From Acidobacteriota bacterium (lineage in GTDB: Bacteria > Acidobacteriota > Polarisedimenticolia > Polarisedimenticolales > Polarisedimenticolaceae): a DNA stretch of 13,056 bases. The translations under genes and the position numbers were made by a program. Under the pieces are notes generated by a model that was given only the letters and a program-made list of their open reading frames with translations, was not told the origin of the DNA and searched no databases. Below are positions 8,064 to 13,056 of this stretch, piece after piece (position 1 is the stretch's first letter; each line of letters opens with the position of its first letter). The stretch is from assembly GCA_011773795.1 (NCBI GenBank), contig WVWW01000019.1, forward strand, positions 940 through 13,995. Reading direction: 5' to 3'.

Positions 8064-8069
8064 TATAAT
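8064..8069 (+). promoter_or_regulatory. Perfect -10 box (TATAAT) for the sulfatase-like gene
   Basis: TATAAT ends 9 bases before the ATG at 8079. No TTGACA-like -35 is found at 16-18 bases upstream (that position reads GGGAAA). Transcription from this box would begin about 8076, so the message would be almost leaderless, which agrees with the lack of a Shine-Dalgarno sequence before the ATG. Confidence 0.5.
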
Positions 8070-8078
8070 CCCCGCTTC

Positions 8079-9899
8079 ATGGCTCGCTCCACCATCCTGA
8101 AGGTGCTCCTGGCCGTGGCCTTGACGGTCGGCGGCATCGCTTGCGGCGGTTCCGACCGGCTTGCCGAGCCCGGCTCCGCGGCCGGGATGAACGTGCTGGT
8201 CATCACGATCGACACCCTCCGCGCCGATCGGCTCGGTTGCTATGGCCACGCGGGCGCCGAGACACCGGTGATCGACGCGCTGGCGCAAACCGGGCTGCTG
8301 TTCGAACAGGCCACGACGGTGTCCCCGATCACCCTGCCCTCGCACGCTTCGATCTTCACCGGGATCAACATCCCGGACCACGGCGTCCGGCACAACGGGA
8401 CGTTCCGGCTCGGCCCGGAGAACACGACCCTCGCCGAACGGTTCGCGGCGAGCGGCTACGACACCGCCGCTTTCATCTCGGCCTTTGTGCTCGACCGGCG
8501 CTTCGGCCTGAACCAGGGGTTCGCCGATTACGACGACCGCTTCGAGCGGGTCCTTGATCCCGGCCCGGGTAGCTATGCGGAGCGCCCTGCCGACGCGGTC
8601 ACCGCGCGAGCGATGGGCTGGCTCCAGGCCCGCGCAAACGCGCAGCGCGACAACCCGTTCTTCGCCTGGGTCCACTACTTCGACCCGCACGGTCCGTACG
8701 AGCCCCCGTCGCCCTTCGCCGAGCGTTTTTCATCCGTGCCCTACGACGGAGAGATCGCCTTCGTCGATCACGAGCTCGGACGCCTGATCGAGGCGTTGCG
8801 CCAACTCGGCGCGTTGGAGGACACCTTGATCCTGCTGACCTCCGACCACGGCGAGGGTCTGGGCGAGCACGACGAGGCCACTCACGGGGATCTGATCTAC
8901 GATTCGACCATGCGCGTGCCGTGGATCCTCTCCAATCCGCGGCTGTTCCCGAAGGGGAAGCTGGTGCGCGACCGTCTTGCGGCGACGATCGACATCGCCC
9001 CGACGATCGCGGCGATGACCGGGATCGAAATGAACGCGCGTGTGGATGGCGTCGACCTGACGGCGACGCCGATCAAGGGCCGCACCGTGTACCTGGAAAC
9101 GTTGGCGCCGTTGCTCGACTACGGCTGGGCCCCGCTTCACGGTCTACGCCGCATCGACAGCAAGTTCATCCAGGCGCCGCAACCCGAGTTCTACGACCTG
9201 ATCACCGACCCCGCGGAGCTGAACAACCTGTTCGAGAGCCGCAAGGCCGCGGGCGGTCTGCGCGCGGAGTTGACCGAGCTGATGGGCAGGTGGCCCGACG
9301 CCTTCGAGGTTGCGGGGATCCGGCGGGAGCTGACCCAGGAAGAACAGCAGCGTCTGGCCTCGCTCGGCTACGTGACGGGCCAGGGGGTCCAACCTCCGGG
9401 GACCCGCGATCCCAAGAAGATGATGCCGGTGTGGCACCGCATCAATCAGGCCGCACGGCTGAGCGTCCGTGGAGAGCACGACGACGCGATCGCCGCGATC
9501 CGTGAAGTGCTCACGGTCGATCCCGGTGACGGCAAAGCCTGGTCGGTCGCCATGCAGATCTACGACCGCGCCGGCCAGTACAGCGAAGCCGAGACGTGTG
9601 CACGCCGCGCACTCGAGTTACGACCGACCTCCGATCTGTGGGTCAACCTGGCGCGCTTCGCGCTGAACCGCGGCGACCTGGCCACGTTCGACGGCGCACT
9701 CGCCGAGGCGGCGCGGCTCGACCCGCAAAACGGCGGGATCCACATCGGCCACGGCCACGCGGCCGCGCTCGCCGGCGATTACGAGAAAGCCCGCGAGGAG
9801 TTCGAGGAGGCCATCGAGGTCGACCCCGTCGGCTCCGGCGCCGCCGCGCGCGAGCAACTCCGCCGTCTCGACGCCTTACTCGAGCAGCGCAAGAACTAG
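8079..9899 (+). CDS. Sulfatase-like (alkaline phosphatase superfamily) lipoprotein with C-terminal TPRs
   Basis: The 606-residue protein begins with a signal peptide ending in a lipobox-like GIAC (Cys22), which supports the ATG at 8079. The sulfatase/phosphotransferase fold follows: NVLVITIDTLRADRLGCYG (metal-binding D45), nucleophile region SPITLPSHASIFTG (82-95), HYFDPHGPYEPP (199-210) and TSDHGEGLGEH (254-264; D256, H257). True sulfatases have C/S-x-P-S-R, with the first residue turned into formylglycine. Here it is T85-L-P-S-H, so formylglycine chemistry is unlikely and Thr may be the nucleophile, as in LtaS-type phosphoglycerol transferases. TPR-like helices cover about 453-586 (HDDAIAAIREVLTVDPGD, YSEAETCARRALELRP, YEKAREEFEEAIEVDP). 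It is likely an extracytoplasmic hydrolase or transferase; the substrate is unknown. It is divergent from the BlaI-type operon, and its stop overlaps the convergent YCII-like gene. Confidence 0.9.
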   Translation: MARSTILKVLLAVALTVGGIACGGSDRLAEPGSAAGMNVLVITIDTLRADRLGCYGHAGAETPVIDALAQTGLLFEQATTVSPITLPSHASIFTGINIPDHGVRHNGTFRLGPENTTLAERFAASGYDTAAFISAFVLDRRFGLNQGFADYDDRFERVLDPGPGSYAERPADAVTARAMGWLQARANAQRDNPFFAWVHYFDPHGPYEPPSPFAERFSSVPYDGEIAFVDHELGRLIEALRQLGALEDTLILLTSDHGEGLGEHDEATHGDLIYDSTMRVPWILSNPRLFPKGKLVRDRLAATIDIAPTIAAMTGIEMNARVDGVDLTATPIKGRTVYLETLAPLLDYGWAPLHGLRRIDSKFIQAPQPEFYDLITDPAELNNLFESRKAAGGLRAELTELMGRWPDAFEVAGIRRELTQEEQQRLASLGYVTGQGVQPPGTRDPKKMMPVWHRINQAARLSVRGEHDDAIAAIREVLTVDPGDGKAWSVAMQIYDRAGQYSEAETCARRALELRPTSDLWVNLARFALNRGDLATFDGALAEAARLDPQNGGIHIGHGHAAALAGDYEKAREEFEEAIEVDPVGSGAAAREQLRRLDALLEQRKN

Positions 9900-10156
9900 T
9901 CCTGCTCGAACTCTCGAAGAACGACGCTGGCCAGACCGCGCTCCACGAGCGGGCACTCGCGGGTCAACTGTTCGGCTTCGTGGCGGTCCTTGACCTCGAG
10001 GATCTCGAAGTAGCCGTCGCCGTTGACGAACGTGCCGGAGAGCCTGAGCTTGCCGTCCGCACGCAACCGGTCGAACTGCTCGGCGTGCCGCTTGGCCGCG
10101 GCGTCGACTTCGCCGGGCGGACCCGAGACCATCAGCAGACGCAAGTAGAGCGGCAT
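9896..10156 (-). CDS. YCII-like small protein
   Basis: This 86-residue protein has the dimeric alpha-beta YCII/ferredoxin-like pattern: an N-terminal strand (LYLRLLMV), a helix with KRHAEQFDRLRADGKL (22-37; His24), central strands around GTFVNGDGYFEILEV, a helix DRHEAEQLTRE, and the end motif CPLVERGLASVVLREF. In YCII proteins the end motif usually reads DPF...GL, with the Asp pairing with the conserved His; here Cys68 is at that place. The ATG at 10156-10154 overlaps the upstream hydrolase stop by one base (TGATG), so translation is coupled. Its TAG stop and that of the convergent sulfatase-like gene share the same CTAG. The frame stays open upstream inside the hydrolase gene but is then only a shadow. 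Function is unknown; enzymatic or ligand-binding roles have been proposed for the family. Confidence 0.8.
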   Translation of the reverse strand: MPLYLRLLMVSGPPGEVDAAAKRHAEQFDRLRADGKLRLSGTFVNGDGYFEILEVKDRHEAEQLTRECPLVERGLASVVLREFEQD

Positions 10157-11541
10157 CAGACGGTCACCGTATCGCGATAGTCCGGCCGATGGGTCTCGTA
10201 GCCGAGCTTTTCCTTCACGTACGAGGCCATCCCGTCCCGCGCATCGGGGTCGCCGTGGACGAGGTGGACCGAGGAGGGCTTCTTGCCTTTGCCGAGCCAG
10301 TTCACGATACCTCCGCGATCGGCGTGGGCGGAGAGACCGTCGAGGATCTCGACCCGGGCACGCACGGGGACTTCCTCGCCGTGGATGCGTACCGTTTCGG
10401 CGCCCTCCTGCATGTGGCGGCCGCGAGTCCCGACCGCCTGATAGCCGGCAAACAGGACGGTGGTCTTCCGATCGGGTAATCGCCGCTTGAGGTGGTGCAG
10501 GATGCGCCCGCCGGTGGCCATCCCCGAAGCGGACACGATGATCCCTGTCGTGACGTCGTTGAGCGCCTTGGACTCTTCCACACTGGAACACAATCGCGAG
10601 TTGCCCAGTCCGAGCGGATCCTCACCCCGGGCGACCTGGGTCCGCATCTCACGATCGTGTGCCTCGGCATGCCGCATGAAGATGCGTATCGCCTGGATCG
10701 CCATCGGACTATCGACGTAGATCGGAATCGCGGGGTCGAGCCGCCCGTCGCGCATCATCTCATTCAACATGTAGAGGATCGCCTGCGTGCGGCCGACGGC
10801 AAATGCGGGAATCAAGACCACACCACCCTTGTCCAGGGTCCGTCGCACAACCTCGGCGAGCTCGCTCGCCGGATCCTCCTCCGGATGATCGCGGTCGCCA
10901 TAGGTCGACTCGACGAGAAGATGATCGCAGTCGGGCAGCGGTTCGGGATCCGGCAGGATCGGACGCGCGCAGCGGCCGAGATCGCCCGAGAACAGAATCG
11001 TCTTGCCGCCTCCCTTCCCGCTCAATCGTGCTTCGATCATTGCGGCGCCGAGAATGTGACCAGCCGGATAGAAACGCAACGTGACGTCGTCGTGGACCTC
11101 GATCGGCTCGTAGAACGGCGCCGGTCGGAGCATCGCGAGGCAGCGGAGCGCGTCGTCCTTGGTGTAAAGCGGCTTGGCGGGGTCATGCTTGCTGTAGTGC
11201 CGCTTGTTGGCCCAGCGGGCGTCTTCTTCCTGGAGGTGCCCGGAGTCGGGCAACAGCACGCCGCACAGATCACCCGTCGCTTCGGTGGCCAGGACCCGCC
11301 CCTCGTAACCCCGCAGGCCGAGAACCGGGAGGTAGCCGGTGTGATCGAGGTGGGCGTGGGTCAGGACCACGAGGTCGAGCTCGGACGGGTCGAACGGCGG
11401 TGCCGCCCGGTTTCGCAACCGCAGCTGCTTGAGTCCCTGGAACAGTCCGCAGTCGACGAGCATGCGGAAGCCGTTGTGCTCGAGCAGGAACTTCGAGCCG
11501 GTGACCGTACCGGCAGCGCCGAAGAAAGACAGACGTGCCAC
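10156..11541 (-). CDS. Beta-CASP metallo-beta-lactamase-fold ribonuclease-like protein (CPSF73 type)
   Basis: The 461-residue protein starts at GTG (11541-11539) with AGGA 7 bases upstream. Zinc-site motifs are clear: HAHLDH (62-67), PAGHILGA (159-166, H162) and FSGDLG (184-189, D186). The beta-CASP cap is inserted after them, with motif A in ESTYGDRDH (E211), motif B in SASGMATGGRILHHL (337-351) and motif C in LSAHAD (403-408, H406). This set identifies the family of RNA endo/exonucleases including CPSF73/Ysh1 and bacterial YsgC/RNase J relatives; the C-terminal RNA-specificity motif is also present. It should be a cytoplasmic two-zinc nuclease acting on RNA, though bacterial members of this branch are mostly uncharacterised. 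It is the first gene of a two-gene operon with the YCII-like gene. Confidence 0.93.
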   Translation of the reverse strand: MARLSFFGAAGTVTGSKFLLEHNGFRMLVDCGLFQGLKQLRLRNRAAPPFDPSELDLVVLTHAHLDHTGYLPVLGLRGYEGRVLATEATGDLCGVLLPDSGHLQEEDARWANKRHYSKHDPAKPLYTKDDALRCLAMLRPAPFYEPIEVHDDVTLRFYPAGHILGAAMIEARLSGKGGGKTILFSGDLGRCARPILPDPEPLPDCDHLLVESTYGDRDHPEEDPASELAEVVRRTLDKGGVVLIPAFAVGRTQAILYMLNEMMRDGRLDPAIPIYVDSPMAIQAIRIFMRHAEAHDREMRTQVARGEDPLGLGNSRLCSSVEESKALNDVTTGIIVSASGMATGGRILHHLKRRLPDRKTTVLFAGYQAVGTRGRHMQEGAETVRIHGEEVPVRARVEILDGLSAHADRGGIVNWLGKGKKPSSVHLVHGDPDARDGMASYVKEKLGYETHRPDYRDTVTV

Positions 11542-11567
11542 GCGCGGATCCTAGCACGCACGGACGC

Positions 11568-11596
11568 TTGGTAAAGCAGGGGCGAGTTGCTACGAT
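11568..11596 (+). promoter_or_regulatory. Candidate promoter for the selenoprotein-proline dehydrogenase operon
   Basis: TTGGTA (11568-11573) and TACGAT (11591-11596) are separated by 17 bases, each matching four of six consensus positions. The pair lies in the 82-base divergent gap between the hydrolase and the selenoprotein gene, and a start near 11603 would give a leader of about 20 bases. Moderate match; no operator dyad was seen. Confidence 0.45.
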
Positions 11597-11612
11597 GATC
11601 GGCCCGCGATGC

Positions 11613-11617
11613 AGGAG
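11613..11617 (+). promoter_or_regulatory. Shine-Dalgarno AGGAG for the selenoprotein gene
   Basis: AGGAG is placed 6 bases before the ATG at 11624. It is one of the strongest ribosome sites in the window and shows that the short frame with the internal TGA is meant to be translated. Confidence 0.8.
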
Positions 11618-11623
11618 TGTCCG

Positions 11624-11845
11624 ATGAAGATCTCGATCGAGTACTGCAAGGTTTGAAACTACGAACCTCGCGCCGCCGGTCTGGCGGCCGAACTCAAAGA
11701 GAAGTTCGGTGTCGATTGCGAATTGATCGCCTCGGGAGGGGGCGTGTACGAGGTCACGGTTGACGACACCCTACTCTTTTCAAAGAAGGCCCTCGGGCGT
11801 TTTCCCGACGACGACGAAGTTATCCGCTTGATCGAGGCACGGTAG
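11624..11845 (+). CDS. SelT/SelW/SelH (Rdx) family selenoprotein, UGA = Sec at codon 11
   Basis: Reading through the TGA at 11654-11656 as selenocysteine gives 73 residues ending at TAG 11843-11845. The start MKISIEYC-K-V-U-N-Y carries a CxxU motif (C8, U11) right after the first strand, the place of CxxC or CxxU in the thioredoxin-like Rdx family. After the TGA the frame keeps the family pattern: helix AAGLAAELKEKFGVDCELI (17-35), then SGGGVYEVTVDDTLLFSKK (37-55) and ALGRFPDDDEVIRLIEAR (56-73), where a GGVFEV strand, an SKK turn and a GRFP/helix end are typical. If TGA were a stop only 10 residues would be made. A SECIS-like hairpin lies just downstream, and AGGAG precedes the ATG. The protein is probably a small cytosolic thiol/selenol redox protein; its substrate is unknown. 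Proline dehydrogenase starts 10 bases later. A sequencing error turning TGC/TGT into TGA is the main alternative, but the hairpin argues against it. Confidence 0.88.
11668..11691 (+). promoter_or_regulatory. Bacterial SECIS element (selenocysteine insertion hairpin)
   Basis: A 6-bp perfect stem, GCCGCC (11672-11677) with GGCGGC (11683-11688), closes a GGUCU loop (11678-11682). Below it C11671 is bulged on the 5' arm, and three more pairs (UCG 11668-11670 with CGA 11689-11691) extend the stem. The loop begins 21 bases after the UGA, inside the coding frame, as expected for a bacterial SECIS read by SelB. The GGUCU loop and 5'-arm bulge resemble the well-studied E. coli fdhF element. In GC-rich DNA such stems can arise by chance, but loop identity and placement together make that unlikely. 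Confidence 0.8.
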
Positions 11846-11855
11846 ACATCTCCGC

Positions 11856-12764
11856 ATGGGCCTGATCGATCGCACCATCAGTATGACCCTGCCGGTCGTT
11901 CCGAAACCGGTCGTGCGTTATTTCTCCCGGCCATACATCGCCGGGACCACGATGGCGGACGCACTGAACGTCGTGCGCGAGCTCGGTGAACAGGGGGCGA
12001 CGTCGACACTGGACGTCCTCGGCGAGTTCGTCTCTCGTGACGAGGAGGCCAGCGCCAACACCGAGGCCTACATCAAGCTGTTCAAACGCATCGAATCCGA
12101 ATCCGTCCGCGAGGCTCACGCCTCGGTCAAGCTGACCGCGCTCGGGCTGTTGATTGATGCCGACCGCTGCCTCGAGAACATGCGCCAACTGATGCACCAG
12201 GCGGAAGCCAGCGGAAACTTTGTCCGCATCGACATGGAGGACTCGAGCTGCACCGACAAGACACTGGCGATCTACCGCCGGCTGCGGGAGGAGTTCGGGC
12301 ACCATCGGGTCGGGGCGGTTTTTCAATCGCGGCTTCACCGGACGCTCGCCGACGTCGATGAACATGCCGTGCAGGGCGCCAATTTCCGGCTCTGCAAAGG
12401 CATCTACCTCGAGCCCGAGTCCATCGCCTATACCGACGATCGCCGGATCCGGAAGAACTTCGTCGAGGCGCTCGACCGCATGTTCGGCTCCGGCGTCTTC
12501 GTCGGCATCGCCACGCACGACGATTGGCTGGTGGAAGAGTCGATCCGCTTGATCGGGAAACACGGCCTGATGCGCGACCGGTACGAATTCCAGATGCTGC
12601 TCGGCGTGCGCGAGCCGCTACGGCGCCAGCTGATCGCCGACGGGCACCGGTTGCGGGTCTACGTTCCGTTCGGCGCCAACTGGTACGCTTACTCCGTCCG
12701 GCGGTTGCGGGAGAACCCGCAGATCGCGGGACACGTCTTCCGGGCGCTCGTCGGACGGGGCTAG
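11856..12764 (+). CDS. Proline dehydrogenase (monofunctional, FAD-dependent)
   Basis: The 302-residue protein matches the length of monofunctional PRODH enzymes, which oxidise L-proline to pyrroline-5-carboxylate and pass electrons to the quinone pool. The (beta/alpha)8-barrel motifs appear in order: SVKLTALGL (90-98, active-site Lys92), FVRIDMEDS (122-130), AVFQSRLHRT (154-163), FRLCKGIYLEP (177-187), FVGIATHDD (215-223), YEFQMLLGV (243-251), VYVPFGANWYAYSVRRLRENP (268-288). The last holds the Arg282-Arg283 pair that in known structures binds the proline carboxylate. The ATG at 11856 follows the selenoprotein stop by 10 bases with only a weak site (GGTAGA), so translation probably depends partly on the upstream gene. 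A P5C dehydrogenase gene, the usual partner, is not in the window. The stop is 3 bases from the end of the convergent membrane-protein gene. Confidence 0.93.
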   Translation: MGLIDRTISMTLPVVPKPVVRYFSRPYIAGTTMADALNVVRELGEQGATSTLDVLGEFVSRDEEASANTEAYIKLFKRIESESVREAHASVKLTALGLLIDADRCLENMRQLMHQAEASGNFVRIDMEDSSCTDKTLAIYRRLREEFGHHRVGAVFQSRLHRTLADVDEHAVQGANFRLCKGIYLEPESIAYTDDRRIRKNFVEALDRMFGSGVFVGIATHDDWLVEESIRLIGKHGLMRDRYEFQMLLGVREPLRRQLIADGHRLRVYVPFGANWYAYSVRRLRENPQIAGHVFRALVGRG

Positions 12765-12767
12765 ACG

Positions 12768-13056
12768 CTACAACCCGACACCGACTCCGTACGTGTAAAC
12801 CAAACGCCCCCCCAGCACGGCGCTGTACACGAGCAGCCCCACCGCAACGATGAGGGCCATCGCGAACCACGGACGCTGGCCGGGTGGGACTTGTCCGCGG
12901 TGCCACCCCTTCCAGAAATGCAGGAGCACGAGCGCGCCCAGCACGATCCACCCCTGCCGCTCGTGAACGGTGAGCGTCTCGACCGCGGCGGCCGGGAGTT
13001 CGACGCTGTTCGCCGCGACACGGCCGCTGGCAATGACCGCGACGATCACGATCGTG
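12768..13056 (-). CDS. DUF2231-like membrane protein, C-terminal part (start outside window)
   Basis: The frame is open to the window edge. A GTG codon at 13049 could be read as a start, but in-frame sense codons continue before it and the protein seems to lack its first helix, so it is treated as partial. Visible are a hydrophobic start, VELPAAAVETLTVHERQGW with a conserved-looking His, a membrane helix (GWIVLGALVLLHFW), a basic loop with WHRGQVPPGQR, and a final helix running into VLGGRLVYTYGVGVG. The GG.LVY..GVGV ending is characteristic of DUF2231 inner-membrane proteins, whose role is not established. Assignment rests on this ending and the helix pattern and is moderate. Confidence 0.65.
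   Translation of the reverse strand, partial: TIVIVAVIASGRVAANSVELPAAAVETLTVHERQGWIVLGALVLLHFWKGWHRGQVPPGQRPWFAMALIVAVGLLVYSAVLGGRLVYTYGVGVGL

Noticed and set aside
8079..9899. Classical formylglycine-dependent sulfatase
   Set aside because: The C/S-x-P-S-R motif is absent; the site reads T-L-P-S-H.
10492..11574. A 360-codon plus-strand frame opposite the beta-CASP gene
   Set aside because: It is a GC-driven shadow: the translation has no recognisable motif, while the minus strand carries all zinc-site motifs.
11624..11656. A 10-codon ORF or pseudogene with a stop at 11654
   Set aside because: Family-like sequence continues in frame for 62 codons after the TGA, with a hairpin suited to selenocysteine insertion, so decay is less likely than recoding.
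11820..12563. A 247-codon minus-strand frame opposite proline dehydrogenase
   Set aside because: All PRODH motifs are on the plus strand, and the minus frame also overlaps the selenoprotein end.

Overview
The window is about 13 kb of GC-rich bacterial DNA from a Gram-negative organism, as shown by RND efflux pumps with a lipoprotein adaptor. Genes are packed tightly on both strands, with no stretch over 300 bases without a gene and no RNA gene, insertion sequence, CRISPR array or phage gene visible. The gene mix (TPR-fused sulfatase-like lipoprotein, BlaI/M56 pair, divergent RND pumps, a small selenoprotein) would fit an Acidobacteriota or Myxococcota-like genome. That is an inference; no marker gene in the window fixes the taxon.

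Layout. (1) 1-5864, plus strand: an efflux operon, made of the C-terminal part of one RND permease (cut by the window edge), a periplasmic adaptor lipoprotein that overlaps it by 4 bases, and a complete second RND permease starting at TTG. (2) 5878-7970, minus strand: a BlaI-type repressor followed, with an ATGA overlap, by an M56 (BlaR1-like) membrane metallopeptidase whose exported part is a long charged coiled coil instead of a beta-lactam sensor. The 108-base divergent intergenic region holds a near-consensus promoter for the pair and two AGAC-N5-GTCT dyads, one inside the -35/-10 spacer and one around the expected transcription start: a readable autoregulatory switch. (3) 8079-9899, plus strand: a lipoprotein of the sulfatase/alkaline phosphatase superfamily with a Thr where sulfatases carry the formylglycine Cys/Ser, plus C-terminal TPRs. 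(4) 9896-11541, minus strand: a beta-CASP metallo-beta-lactamase-fold hydrolase (CPSF73/RNase type) followed by a YCII-like small protein, with a 1-base overlap. (5) 11624-12764, plus strand: a short gene with an in-frame TGA, then proline dehydrogenase 10 bases later. (6) 12768 to the edge, minus strand: the C-terminus of a DUF2231-like membrane protein.

The most notable item is the gene at 11624-11845, which ordinary ORF calling misses because it has an in-frame TGA at 11654-11656. Read through as selenocysteine it gives a 73-residue SelT/SelW/SelH (Rdx) family protein with a CxxU redox motif. Starting 11 bases after the TGA is a GC stem-loop with a GGUCU apical loop and a bulged base on its 5' arm, the expected form of a bacterial SECIS element. 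The organism should therefore encode selA, selB, selC and selD elsewhere.
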